DNA of 33,747 bases from Candidatus Methanomethylophilaceae archaeon (lineage in GTDB: Archaea > Thermoplasmatota > Thermoplasmata > Methanomassiliicoccales > Methanomethylophilaceae). The stretch's first letter is position 1; every line of letters begins with the position of its first letter. A program made the translations under genes and the position numbers. Under the pieces are notes generated by a model. It saw only the letters and a program-made list of their open reading frames with translations, made no database searches and was not told the origin of the DNA. The stretch spans positions 1 through 33,747 of the forward strand of contig JAFTYV010000031.1 in assembly GCA_017461225.1 (NCBI GenBank), read 5' to 3'. This document shows, in pieces, positions 23,130 through 31,756 of the stretch.

Positions 23130-26100
23130 ATGGGATTGGAAGACGACCTCTACAGCGAGCTCCTGGCACTCAGGGACACGCTCAGATCGGAGAAGAGGAT
23201 GGCGAACGGCAGGATACCCACCGTTTGCTCCGACGAGGCACTGCGCGAGATGGCGCAGCGCGTGCCCACGAAGGTCGACGACTTCTCGGCCATAGTGGGC
23301 GTCGGTCAGAGGTTCGTCGAACTGTACGGGGAGGACTTCCTCAGCGTGACGCGCAAGTACGCGATAACCGCGGCCAACGGATCCAACATCGACGAGGAGG
23401 CCGCCAGGACCCTGAGGGAACTGGAGAAGAAGCTCATCAACATCAGCAGGGGGAACCGCCTCCTGTACCAGGGGAAGATCTCCCGCAAGAACACCTTCGA
23501 CCTGATGTCCCTCCCTGGGGTGGACGTCATGGGCCTCCTGTTCGGGAGGAAGAGGATCCTCAAGCTCTGCGACTCGGCGAAGAGCCCCGAGGAGATGAGG
23601 GTGTACAAGCACCTGAACGAGATCATACGCGAGGTCAACAGGGAGCTGAGGGACAAGGGACAGTACGACCTGTACATCGGATACCCCTTCGTCCAGGGCA
23701 GGATGCCCAACGAGGACTTCGACGTGCGTGCACCCCTCGCCCTGTTCCCGGTCATCCTGGAGAAGGACTCGAGGACCATCACGCTCTCGTACGACGGCTC
23801 CCGCGATCCCATGTACAACAACACGCTCATACTGGCGTACATAAAGTCCAGCGGCAACAACAGGCCCCTGCCAAACAACATCATCGAGGACTACTCCGGG
23901 GAGACGTTCATGAGCGACCTGGTGGAGTTCTACGCGTCCAGCGGCATCCCGCTCGGCTGCAACTACGGCCTGCCGTCCCAGTTCGTCGACTACAGGGCGG
24001 GGGAGTTCCCCCGGTACCTCCCGGGCGACATGGAGGTCGTCCCCAACGTGGTACTGGGCAAGTACCCCACGTACTCCAGTTCGATCCAGAGGGACTTCGA
24101 CGGCGTCCTCGCCGGACGCGAGATCAACGGGATCCTCAACGACCTCGTCGTGGACCTCAACAAGACTGACTTCCTGTCGGACCTCCCCGCACCGCTCACC
24201 GAGGAGGAGATCAGGGACAAGGGCATGGCGGCGTCGGAGAGGGACCTGGTGTACATCAACTCCCTCAACAGCGCCCAGGAGAACATCCTGACCGCCATCG
24301 AGCACGGGGACGAGGTCGTCGTCCAGGGACCCCCGGGAACCGGCAAGTCCCAGGTCATCACCGGACTCATCACGTCCGCGGTGACCAAGGGCAAGACGGT
24401 CCTGATGGTCTCGGAGAAGAAGACCGCCCTCGACGTGGTCTACTCCCGCCTCGGGAACCTGGCCCGCTACTGCCTCCTAATCGATGACGTCGGTAACAAG
24501 GACCTCTTCTACAGGCAGCTGGAGAGCATGCTCTCCGCCGGATCCCCCAAGAGGGGCGTTGACCTGGACCAGGTGTCCGACAGCATCGACAGGGACGTGG
24601 CCCTGCTGGACAACATCGCCAGGGTGATGTACAGTCCCTGCGACTTCGGCATCGAGCCGTACAAGCTCTACTCCATGGACAGGTGGCTGGACGCCAAGGA
24701 CTCCCGCCACATCGACGAGTACAGGGTGCTCAAGGAGAGCATCGACCCGTCGCTGATGGAACTCCGCTACCCGGAGGTCACGGAGCTCCACAGGAGGTTC
24801 GGCGACAGGACCCTGATGAGGAACTTCAACGAGTACATCGACATGGTGAACAGGTACCCGTGGATGACCATGATGAAGCCCGACCTGTCCGAGTACAACA
24901 TCGGCGAGATGAGGGCGGACCTGCTGGACCTGGAGAAGCAGATGATAGAGTGGCGCTCCAAGGGCTTCGTCGGCAGGCTGTTCTCCAAGGGGAAGGTGTC
25001 ACGCGAGGCCACCGCCATGACGGACAGGTACTTCGCGAACTACAACGAGCACACGATCCAGATGATCATGGACGACCCCCGCAGGGTGTTCGAGGGACTG
25101 GACGGGTACGACCTGTTCTCCGCCAGGGAGACCGTGTACAGCAAGCTCTCAGAGGAGGAGAGGACGTACGGCTGCGACATCCGCGAGGTGTCCACGGCGA
25201 CCGGGATGCAGCACTCGGACAGCAACGACAGGATCTACGACTGGATCCTGAACGAGCACCTGCAGAGGTTCGATGCCGAGCACAAGGGCATCATGCAGGA
25301 GATCTGGGACTTCGACAGCATCATCGCCGACATGGACAGGAAGATCAACGACAAGAGGGCGCTGACCCGCGACAAGGTCGAGGAGGTCTTCCAGGAGAAC
25401 CTGAAGTACATAACGGAGTCCAAGAGGCGCGGCGACATAAACAGGATCATCGAGTCCAAGAGGAAGTGGAACCTGAACAAGTTCATCAACCGCTACGGGT
25501 ACGAGCTGTTCAAGGGTGTGCGCGTCTGGCTGCTCACCCCGGAGGTCGTGTCCGAGATCCTCCCGCTCGAGATGGGCATATTCGACCTGCTGATCTTCGA
25601 CGAGGCGTCGCAGATGTACGTGGAGAAGGGAATACCATCCATATACCGCGCCAAGAAGGTCGTCGTCGCAGGTGACCACAAGCAGCTCCGCCCGTCGAGC
25701 CTGGGGATGGGCAGGATGGAGTTCGAGAGCGACGAGGACGACATGGAGGATGTGGTGTCCGCCGCCCTCGAGGAGGAGTCCCTGCTGGACCTGGCGAGGG
25801 CGAGGTACGACTCGATCCTCCTGAACTTCCACTACAGGTCGAAGTACGAGGAGCTCATCGCGTTCTCCAACTACGCGTTCTACGGCGGCAGGCTCTACGT
25901 GTCGCCCAACGTCATCGATCCCCCCAAGCCCCCCATCGAGGTGTTCAGGGTGGACGGACTGTGGGAGGACAAGTCCAACCGCGCCGAGGCGGAGAAGATC
26001 GTCTCGCTCCTCAAGGAGTTCTTCATCAACAGGAGGAACGGCGAGACCGTGGGCATAATCACGTTCAACGTGTCCCAGAGGGACCTGATCAACGACGTGC

Positions 26101-26849
26101 TCGACGAGGAGTGCGCCAACGACCCCGGCTTCGGCAAGCTGGTGGCGGACGAGATGAAGAGGTTCGACAACGGGGAGGACGTGGGACTGTTCATCAAGAA
26201 CATCGAGAGCGTCCAGGGTGACGAGCGCGACGTCATCATGTTCTCCATCGGGTACGCGAGGAACTCCGAGGGCAAGCTCATGCAGAGGTTCGGGTGGCTC
26301 AACAACCGCGGCGGGGAGAACCGCCTCAACGTCGCCATATCCCGTGCGAAGCAGAAGATCTGCATCGTCACGTCCTTCGATCCCGAGGACCTCCAGGTCG
26401 AGGAGACGAAGAACGAGGGGCCCCGCATCCTCAAGAAGTACCTGCAGTACGCCAACGCGGTCAGCAGGGGCGACAGGGAGATGGCGGACTCCATCCTCCA
26501 CTCCTTCGGCGACGAGAGGTGGCTCAATGCGGAGGAGTACGACTCCGGCAGGATCGCCGACAGGGTCTACAACACGCTCACCCGCAAGGGCTACACGGTC
26601 GAGAGGAACGTGGGCATAGGCGGCTACCAGATAGACCTGGCCGTGAAGCAGAACGACAGGTACATCCTGGGCATAGAGTGCGACAGCCGCCTCTACGAGC
26701 TGTCGTCGTCCACCAGGGAGAGGGACTACCACAGGCAGAAGTACCTCGAGTCCAGGGGATGGAGGATCCACAGGGTGTGGACCCCCGGCATGTGGAAGGA
26801 CCCCGAGAAGGAGATCTCCCGCATCATATCCGCCATAGAGAGGAACTGA
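23130..26849 (+). CDS. HRDC-DUF4011-SF1 helicase with C-terminal REase_MTES_1575 nuclease
   Basis: A 1239-residue multidomain protein. Residues ~33-80 form an HRDC domain (DEALREMAQRVPTKVDDFSAIVGVG). ~95-330 is DUF4011-like (LEKKLINISRGNRLLYQGK). The SF1 helicase core has Walker A GPPGTGKS (400-407), DEAS at 824-827, motif III AGDHKQLRPS near 847, NFHYRSKYEEL near 900 and the motif V/VI blocks ESVQGDERDVI and RLNVAISRAKQ. The C-terminus is a PD-(D/E)XK-type nuclease with D1169 (YQIDLAV), E1183 and D1185 (GIECDS), then RERDYHRQKYLESRGWRIHRVW, matching REase_MTES_1575. Roughly 415 residues between Walker A and B are a large insertion with coiled-coil character. It is a single-gene unit. DNA repair or defence against foreign DNA are both possible. 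Confidence 0.88.
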   Translation: MGLEDDLYSELLALRDTLRSEKRMANGRIPTVCSDEALREMAQRVPTKVDDFSAIVGVGQRFVELYGEDFLSVTRKYAITAANGSNIDEEAARTLRELEKKLINISRGNRLLYQGKISRKNTFDLMSLPGVDVMGLLFGRKRILKLCDSAKSPEEMRVYKHLNEIIREVNRELRDKGQYDLYIGYPFVQGRMPNEDFDVRAPLALFPVILEKDSRTITLSYDGSRDPMYNNTLILAYIKSSGNNRPLPNNIIEDYSGETFMSDLVEFYASSGIPLGCNYGLPSQFVDYRAGEFPRYLPGDMEVVPNVVLGKYPTYSSSIQRDFDGVLAGREINGILNDLVVDLNKTDFLSDLPAPLTEEEIRDKGMAASERDLVYINSLNSAQENILTAIEHGDEVVVQGPPGTGKSQVITGLITSAVTKGKTVLMVSEKKTALDVVYSRLGNLARYCLLIDDVGNKDLFYRQLESMLSAGSPKRGVDLDQVSDSIDRDVALLDNIARVMYSPCDFGIEPYKLYSMDRWLDAKDSRHIDEYRVLKESIDPSLMELRYPEVTELHRRFGDRTLMRNFNEYIDMVNRYPWMTMMKPDLSEYNIGEMRADLLDLEKQMIEWRSKGFVGRLFSKGKVSREATAMTDRYFANYNEHTIQMIMDDPRRVFEGLDGYDLFSARETVYSKLSEEERTYGCDIREVSTATGMQHSDSNDRIYDWILNEHLQRFDAEHKGIMQEIWDFDSIIADMDRKINDKRALTRDKVEEVFQENLKYITESKRRGDINRIIESKRKWNLNKFINRYGYELFKGVRVWLLTPEVVSEILPLEMGIFDLLIFDEASQMYVEKGIPSIYRAKKVVVAGDHKQLRPSSLGMGRMEFESDEDDMEDVVSAALEEESLLDLARARYDSILLNFHYRSKYEELIAFSNYAFYGGRLYVSPNVIDPPKPPIEVFRVDGLWEDKSNRAEAEKIVSLLKEFFINRRNGETVGIITFNVSQRDLINDVLDEECANDPGFGKLVADEMKRFDNGEDVGLFIKNIESVQGDERDVIMFSIGYARNSEGKLMQRFGWLNNRGGENRLNVAISRAKQKICIVTSFDPEDLQVEETKNEGPRILKKYLQYANAVSRGDREMADSILHSFGDERWLNAEEYDSGRIADRVYNTLTRKGYTVERNVGIGGYQIDLAVKQNDRYILGIECDSRLYELSSSTRERDYHRQKYLESRGWRIHRVWTPGMWKDPEKEISRIISAIERN

Positions 26850-26874
26850 GGTCCGGACCGCCCCCGCATCCATG

Positions 26875-26894
26875 TTTAGGCACATCTAAATAAC
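26875..26894 (+). promoter_or_regulatory. copZ-copA promoter with inverted repeat
   Basis: TTTAG (26875-26879) and CTAAA (26886-26890) form a 5-bp inverted repeat with 6-nt spacer that overlaps the TATA-like TCTAAATAAC (26885-26894). It lies about 22-41 nt before the copZ ATG. A metal-sensing repressor binding over the TATA box is a reasonable guess. Confidence 0.4.
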
Positions 26895-26915
26895 ACGGAC
26901 TCGGATTCGCTCCCC

Positions 26916-27137
26916 ATGACCAAGACCACTCTGAAGGTAGAGGGAATGATGTGCGAGGGCTGCGTCGGCAACGTCCGTGCCGCCCTGCAGGCCGTACCCG
27001 GTGTGACATCCGTCGACGTCGACCTCAAGAAGGGGACGGCGAAGGTGGAGCACGGCGGGTGCACAGACGAGGCGCTCATCGGGGCCGTCGTCGACGCGGG
27101 GTTCAGGGCATCCGTCAAGCGCGGGCTGTTCTCATGA
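26916..27137 (+). CDS. copZ: CopZ-like heavy-metal (copper) chaperone
   Basis: A 73-residue single HMA domain with the ferredoxin-like beta-alpha-beta-beta-alpha-beta layout. The metal site is GMMCEGC (10-16; Cys13 and Cys16), the second Met replacing the usual Thr. [27 protein letters not shown] is the typical core. It should carry Cu(I) to the ATPase encoded next, whose ATG overlaps this stop by 4 nt. The promoter is just upstream, and the mRNA leader would be very short. Confidence 0.9.
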   Translation: MTKTTLKVEGMMCEGCVGNVRAALQAVPGVTSVDVDLKKGTAKVEHGGCTDEALIGAVVDAGFRASVKRGLFS

Positions 27138-29341
27138 TCGCGAGGACGCTCCGAGTCGGCGGGATGACCTGCTCCGCATGCACGGGACGCGTCGAGTCCG
27201 CGATCCTGTCCGTGGACGGGGTCGTCTCCGCCGAGGCCAACATAGGGAGCGGCACCGCCACGGTCACCTTCGACGAGGGGGTCGCGGACGAGGCCGCGAT
27301 AGCCGCCGCGATCGGATCCGCGGGCTACACCGTCATAACCGGCGGCAGGGACGAGGTGTCCCGCCGGGAGGAGCTTGACATAGAGACGAGGTTCAGGGAC
27401 CTGGTCCTCGCCGCCGTCTTCGCGATCCCGCTCGCCATCGTCTCCATGGGACCCATGTTCGGCATGGACATCCCACTGGGGCCCCTGCACATGTGCATCC
27501 TCCAGATCGCACTGTGCGTCCCCATCCTCTATGCCGGGAGACGCTTCTACAGGAAGGGTTTCCCAGCGCTGTTCTCCAGGAACCCCACCATGGACTCGCT
27601 CGTCGCGCTGGGCACCTCCGCGGCGCTGTGCCTGGGGCTGTACAACACGTACCTCGTCGCCTCCGGCGACCTGCACGCGGTGCACTCGCTGAGCTTCGAC
27701 TCGATGGGCATGATCATCACGCTCGTGAGCGTGGGCAAGTTCCTGGAGGCGAGGTCCAAGCACCGCACCAACGAGTCCCTGAGGGGGCTCCTGTCCATGG
27801 CCCCCGACGAGGCGACCGTGATCAGGGACGGACGGGAGGTCCGCATCCCCGCAGGGGAGCTCGTGCAGGGCGACACCGTGGTGGTCCGCCCCGGCGAGAG
27901 GATCCCCACCGACGCCACGGTGACCTGGGGCGAGTCCGATGTGGACGAGTCCATGCTCACCGGCGAGAGCATGCCCGTGCACAAGGTGCCGGGCGACACG
28001 GTCTACGGTGCGACCGTGAACGGGTCGGGGAGCATCAGGGCCAACGTGGAGAGCGTCGGCGAGGACACCGTCCTGTTCCAGATCGCGAGGATGATGGAGA
28101 TGGCCCAGGGCACGAAGGCCCCCGTGGCCAACATCGCGGACAGGGTCGCATCGGTGTTCGTGCCCGCGGTCATGCTGATCGCGCTGGCCTGCCTCGTGGG
28201 ATGGGCCGTCGCGGGACGCGACCTCCAGTTCTGCCTCACGATAGCGATCTCCGTCCTCGTCATCTCGTGCCCCTGCGCACTGGGCCTCGCGACACCGCTG
28301 GCCATAGTCGTGGGCACCGGGAAGGGCTCCCAGCACGGCATCCTGTTCAAGACGGCCGCCTCGCTGGAGGCCGCCGCCAGGGTAGACACGGTCATCCTCG
28401 ACAAGACGGGGACGGTGACCACGGGTGTACCCGAGGTCACATGGGTCCGTGCCGAAGACGGGACCGTCGCGATGGCGGCTGCGGCGGAGTCCGCATCCGA
28501 GCATCCCCTCGGCAGGGCTGTGGTGGATTATGCGGGATCGAAGGGACTGGCCGTACTGGACCTGGACGGTTTCGAGAGCATCACCGGACAGGGGGTACGT
28601 GCGTACATCGGCGGCCACCGCGTCCTCGTGGGCAACCCCAGGCTGATGGACGGGGAGGGTGTCGACATATCCTGCGCGGAGCCCGTGCCGGACGAGTGCA
28701 CCGCCGTCCACATCGCCGTCGACGGCGTGTACGCGGGAACGGTCGGGATCTCCGATCCGCCACGTCCTGAATCACCATCGGCGGTCGCATCGCTCCGCAG
28801 GGACGGCATCCGCACCATGATGGTCACGGGGGACCGTCGCGAGACGGCGGAGTCCATCGCATCGCGCACCGGAATCGACGAGGTCGTTGCCGAGACGCTG
28901 CCCGGGGACAAGCTCTCCAAGGTGAAGTCGCTGCAGGTCGCCCAGGCACGCGTGGCCATGGTCGGTGACGGGATAAACGACGCCCCGGCGCTGACCCAGG
29001 CCGACGTCGGGATGGCCGTCGGGTCGGGAACGGACATCGCCATGGAGTCGGCGGACATCGTCCTGATGAACGGGGACCTCAGGAGCGTCCCCGCCGCATT
29101 GGAGATCGGTCGCGCCACGCTCCGCAACATCAAGCAGAACCTCTTCTTCGCGTTCTGCTACAACACCGTGTGCATCCCCATAGCCGCCGGACTCCCGATA
29201 CTGCTGGGGTTCGAAGGGCTCGTGATGCAGATGCCCATGCTCTCCGCGGCGGCGATGTCGCTGTCGTCGGTGTCGGTGGTATCCAACGCGCTCAGGCTCA
29301 GGGGGTTCGAACCCCTCAGTCTGCGCGGAGGGAGGCCCTGA
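27134..29341 (+). CDS. copA: Copper-exporting P1B-type ATPase
   Basis: A 735-residue P1B-1 ATPase that pumps Cu(I) (possibly Ag(I)) out of the cell. One N-terminal HMA domain has GMTCSAC (10-16). Eight membrane helices are expected: four before the actuator domain with TGES (LTGESMP), CPC in [12 protein letters not shown] (Cys379, Cys381), the phosphorylation motif DKTGT (423-427), the HP motif SEHPLG, and GDGIND (611-616), then two last helices with YN (FCYNTVC) and MxxSS (MSLSSVSVV), both class P1B-1 marks. The last 26 nt overlap dph6 on the other strand, and its terminator-like hairpin lies inside dph6. Confidence 0.95.
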   Translation: MIARTLRVGGMTCSACTGRVESAILSVDGVVSAEANIGSGTATVTFDEGVADEAAIAAAIGSAGYTVITGGRDEVSRREELDIETRFRDLVLAAVFAIPLAIVSMGPMFGMDIPLGPLHMCILQIALCVPILYAGRRFYRKGFPALFSRNPTMDSLVALGTSAALCLGLYNTYLVASGDLHAVHSLSFDSMGMIITLVSVGKFLEARSKHRTNESLRGLLSMAPDEATVIRDGREVRIPAGELVQGDTVVVRPGERIPTDATVTWGESDVDESMLTGESMPVHKVPGDTVYGATVNGSGSIRANVESVGEDTVLFQIARMMEMAQGTKAPVANIADRVASVFVPAVMLIALACLVGWAVAGRDLQFCLTIAISVLVISCPCALGLATPLAIVVGTGKGSQHGILFKTAASLEAAARVDTVILDKTGTVTTGVPEVTWVRAEDGTVAMAAAAESASEHPLGRAVVDYAGSKGLAVLDLDGFESITGQGVRAYIGGHRVLVGNPRLMDGEGVDISCAEPVPDECTAVHIAVDGVYAGTVGISDPPRPESPSAVASLRRDGIRTMMVTGDRRETAESIASRTGIDEVVAETLPGDKLSKVKSLQVAQARVAMVGDGINDAPALTQADVGMAVGSGTDIAMESADIVLMNGDLRSVPAALEIGRATLRNIKQNLFFAFCYNTVCIPIAAGLPILLGFEGLVMQMPMLSAAAMSLSSVSVVSNALRLRGFEPLSLRGGRP
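29302..29315 (-). terminator. Palindrome abutting the dph6 stop, inside copA
   Basis: GGGGTTCGAACCCC is a perfect 14-bp palindrome directly next to the dph6 stop (29316-29318) and within the copA 3' coding region (codes GFEP). Confidence 0.45.
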
Positions 29342-29987
29342 CGACATCCATGGTCCCGCTCCCGCGGGACCAGCGGATGTCGGATTCATCGATGGATAGG
29401 GGACGGGAGTGCATGGGCGAGTCCAACGTCAGGGACTCGTACTCCCCTCCCTCACCCATCACGCTTATACCGTACCTGTCGCGGAGGGCGCGGAGCTCGT
29501 CCACGGCCCCGCGGTCGATCCTCCGTCCGAGCCACTCCCTGCCGAGCCCCTCCGCGTAGCATCCGACGATGACCGCCTCGATGCCGGACGACAGGAACTC
29601 CTCGATGACCAGGTCCTGGTCCTTCCTCCACAGCGGGGAGAACACCTTCAGGCCCAGGTCGCCGCACACCATGTTCATGCGGTCCCACTGGTAGTCGGAC
29701 CACACCGCCCCGGTGACGACACCGTCGACATCCAGCCCCTCCAGAGCCCTGCGGAGGCCCTCCATGTCCCCCTCCTCGGTCCCCGTGCTCGGCGCGGTGA
29801 CCAGTTCCTTCCCCATGGACTCCGCCATGAGGGGTATCAGCGAGAGGTTCGGCGTGTGGAATATCCACGACGCCTCGTCCTCGGGCATGATGCAGACGAG
29901 GTACGGGACCTCGTGACCCATCTGCTCCGCGAGGTACAGTGCGAACGTGGAGTCCTTTCCACCCGAGTACAGGGAAGCCAATCTCAT
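29316..29987 (-). CDS. dph6: Diphthine--ammonia ligase (Dph6)
   Basis: A 223-residue ATP-pyrophosphatase that amidates diphthine to diphthamide on elongation factor 2, the last step of that modification. The PP-loop SGGKDS is at 8-13. [31 protein letters not shown] and [14 protein letters not shown] are conserved family blocks; the last is diagnostic. The length is that of the archaeal stand-alone form. It is convergent with copA with a 26-nt overlap and divergent from crcB (52 nt apart). Confidence 0.92.
   Translation of the reverse strand: MRLASLYSGGKDSTFALYLAEQMGHEVPYLVCIMPEDEASWIFHTPNLSLIPLMAESMGKELVTAPSTGTEEGDMEGLRRALEGLDVDGVVTGAVWSDYQWDRMNMVCGDLGLKVFSPLWRKDQDLVIEEFLSSGIEAVIVGCYAEGLGREWLGRRIDRGAVDELRALRDRYGISVMGEGGEYESLTLDSPMHSRPLSIDESDIRWSRGSGTMDVVRASLRAD
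29351..29372 (+). terminator. 9-bp hairpin after copA, inside dph6
   Basis: TGGTCCCGC (29351-29359), loop TCCC, GCGGGACCA (29364-29372), perfect pairing, 9 nt past the copA stop. It lies in the coding 3' end of dph6 (codes WSRGSGTM). Confidence 0.5.
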
Positions 29988-30039
29988 GGCCGTGCGGATG
30001 CGCTGTGGGATGATATCGGTTGCGGAGGTTTGAAATCAC

Positions 30040-30423
30040 ATGGGGTCCGTCCGAGTCGCCATGATCCCCGCGCTCCAGTTGCTGGCCGTGGCCGCCGGCG
30101 GTGCCGTCGGCGCCGTGCTGAGGTACTCCGTGTACCGCGTGGTGGAGACCGGGTTCCCATGGGCGACGTTCATCGTCAACATCGCCGGATGCATGCTGGC
30201 ATCGTACCTGATGTTCTCCGACGGGGACCTGGCGGCGGGGACCTGGCGGCTGTTCCTGTTCGTGGGGCTGTTCGGGGCGTTCACGACGATGTCCACGTTC
30301 TCCATCGAGACCGTGGGGCTCCTCGCAGACGGGGAGACCGCGGCCGCGACGGTCAACATCGTGCTGAACTCGGTCGTCTGTGTCGCGGGTGCGGCGATCG
30401 GACGCCACCTCGCCCTCCTGTGA
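30040..30423 (+). CDS. crcB: Fluoride channel Fluc (CrcB)
   Basis: A 127-residue membrane protein with four predicted helices, the size of a Fluc subunit, which works as an antiparallel dimer to let fluoride leave the cell. GGAVGAVLRY (20-29), Asn47 in FIVNIAG and GAFTTMSTFS (79-88), with the pore Phe and polar-track residues, are conserved. Only one subunit gene is present, so it should be homodimeric. GGAGG about 10 nt upstream supports ATG 30040; ATG 30061 is possible. I see no fluoride riboswitch in the 52-nt spacer to dph6. Confidence 0.9.
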   Translation: MGSVRVAMIPALQLLAVAAGGAVGAVLRYSVYRVVETGFPWATFIVNIAGCMLASYLMFSDGDLAAGTWRLFLFVGLFGAFTTMSTFSIETVGLLADGETAAATVNIVLNSVVCVAGAAIGRHLALL

Positions 30424-30495
30424 CGCACGTAACACGGGGAGTAAGTCTTTTAGCGGTCCCGTGCATGGGGTTGTACCCCCAGTGGAGGAAATGGA

Positions 30496-31194
30496 ATGAC
30501 CCTCGACGCATCGGCCATGAAGAAACTCGTAGCAGAGAAAGCAGTCAACACATACGTCAAGGACGGCATGAACGTCGGCCTCGGAACCGGATCCACGGCG
30601 TACTTCGCCATCAAAAGGATCGGGGAACTGGTCGCAGAAGGCTACGACCTGACCTGCGTCGCCACATCCGTGCAGAGCGAGCAGCTCGCCCGCGAGTGCG
30701 GCATCAGGGTGGTCGACCTCGACGAGGTCGACAAGCTGGACGTCACCATAGACGGCGCCGACGAGGTGGATCCCAAGATGCAGCTCATCAAGGGCCTCGG
30801 AGGGGCGCTCCTCAGGGAGAAGATCGTCGCCGCCGCGACCGAGAGGGAGATCATCATCGCCGACGAGTCCAAGATCGTCGAGAAGCTCGGGACGAAGGCC
30901 CCCCTCCCCGTGGAGGTCCTGGTCTTCGGCCACCAGCACACCAGGTACGCCCTGGAGAGGCAGGGTTGCAAGGCGGAGCTCCGCATGAGGGACGGGGCAC
31001 CCTTCGTAACGGACGGGGGCAACTACATCTACGACTGCAGGTTCGACGGCATAGACAACCCGTTCTTCCTGGAGTCCAGGATCGACGTCATCCCCGGCGT
31101 CGTCGAGAACGGGATGTTCCTGAACACCGCATTCGACGTGCTCATATCCAGACCGGACGGCAGCGTCACCAGGATGGCGGAGCAGCTCAGGTGA
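30496..31194 (+). CDS. rpiA: Ribose-5-phosphate isomerase A
   Basis: A 232-residue RpiA that interconverts ribose 5-phosphate and ribulose 5-phosphate. Motifs: GLGTGSTA (28-35, phosphate loop), DGADEVD (86-92), GGALLREK (102-109) with catalytic Glu108 and IIADESK (119-125). It supplies ribose for nucleotides in archaea that lack the oxidative pentose phosphate route. Start at ATG 30496 follows GGAGG by 7 nt; an ATG at 30491 is out of frame and meets a stop at once. A short GGGG/CCCC hairpin lies in the 72-nt gap after crcB, and a larger one follows the gene. Confidence 0.95.
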   Translation: MTLDASAMKKLVAEKAVNTYVKDGMNVGLGTGSTAYFAIKRIGELVAEGYDLTCVATSVQSEQLARECGIRVVDLDEVDKLDVTIDGADEVDPKMQLIKGLGGALLREKIVAAATEREIIIADESKIVEKLGTKAPLPVEVLVFGHQHTRYALERQGCKAELRMRDGAPFVTDGGNYIYDCRFDGIDNPFFLESRIDVIPGVVENGMFLNTAFDVLISRPDGSVTRMAEQLR

Positions 31195-31201
31195 GCTGTC
31201 C

Positions 31202-31242
31202 GGCTCCTAGATAACTATTAATAGTAGAGTATTAAAGGAGCC
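31202..31242. terminator. Nested inverted repeats after rpiA
   Basis: Outer arms GGCTCCT (31202-31208) and AGGAGCC (31236-31242) are exact inverses. Between them lies a perfect 12-bp palindrome ACTATTAATAGT (31214-31225). The whole ends about 12 nt before the TATA box of the ribosomal cluster, so it may end rpiA transcription, regulate the next operon, or both. Confidence 0.5.
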
Positions 31243-31253
31243 ACTAATACCTT

Positions 31254-31263
31254 TTTATATAAC
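31254..31263 (+). promoter_or_regulatory. TATA box of the rpl44e cluster
   Basis: CCTTTTTATATAACC includes a near-consensus TTTATATAAC about 43-52 nt before the rpl44e ATG. GGTGA just before the ATG is the ribosome site. Confidence 0.7.
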
Positions 31264-31305
31264 CTCGTTATTAGCACGTCCCGATTCATTCACAAGGTGA
31301 ATATC

Positions 31306-31584
31306 ATGAAAATGCCCAGGACAATCAAAAGGTACTGTCCCTACTGCAAGACCCACACCGACCAGGAGGTCGAGAGGGTCAAGAAGAAGAAGGCCAGTGA
31401 GCTCAAGTGGGGTCAGAGGAGATTCAGAAAGGTGACCGCAGGTTACGGAGGTTTCCCCAGGCCCAAGCCCGAAGGAAGAGAGAAACCCACCAAGAGGATC
31501 AACCTCAGGTACAGATGCAGCCAGTGCAAGAAGGCAAACCTCGCGCCCTGCATTCGTGCGAAGAAGTTCGAGCTCACGGAGTGA
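31306..31584 (+). CDS. rpl44e: Large-subunit ribosomal protein eL42 (L44e)
   Basis: A 92-residue zinc ribosomal protein of the E-site region of the 50S subunit. Zinc ligands are C11-x2-C14 (CPYC) and C71-x2-C74 (CSQC). The basic KKKKASELKWGQRRFRKVTAGYGGFPRPKPEG stretch is highly conserved. ATG 31306 (MKMPRTIKRYC) is preferred over a GTG 9 nt upstream because GGTGA is placed correctly for it. It heads a conserved archaeal cluster; rps27e follows 4 nt after its stop. Confidence 0.96.
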   Translation: MKMPRTIKRYCPYCKTHTDQEVERVKKKKASELKWGQRRFRKVTAGYGGFPRPKPEGREKPTKRINLRYRCSQCKKANLAPCIRAKKFELTE

Positions 31585-31588
31585 TCAC

Positions 31589-31756
31589 ATGACCGGAGAT
31601 TTCATCAAGATTAAGTGCCCCGACTGCGCAAACGAGCAGATCGCTTTCAGGAAAGCAGCCACAAAGGTTTCCTGCCACGTGTGCGGATCCACCCTCATCG
31701 TCCCCAAGGGCGGCGTCGGCGAGATCAAAGGCGAAGTGCTCGAGGTCGTTGGCTGA
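31589..31756 (+). CDS. rps27e: Small-subunit ribosomal protein eS27 (S27e)
   Basis: A 55-residue zinc-ribbon ribosomal protein with C10-x2-C13 (CPDC) and C29-x2-C32 (CHVC). MTGDFIKIKCPDCANEQIAF is the usual archaeal start. Its length matches archaeal S27e, which lacks the eukaryotic N-terminal extension. The TGA stop overlaps the aIF2-alpha ATG by one base (TGATG), which suggests coupled translation. Confidence 0.95.
   Translation: MTGDFIKIKCPDCANEQIAFRKAATKVSCHVCGSTLIVPKGGVGEIKGEVLEVVG

Noticed and set aside
25149-26885. 578-codon minus frame over the helicase C-terminal half
   Set aside because: The + strand helicase has all expected motifs there; the opposite frame has none.
29988-30039. 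Fluoride riboswitch before crcB
   Set aside because: The spacer is only 52 nt and shows none of the conserved pseudoknot elements of the crcB motif.
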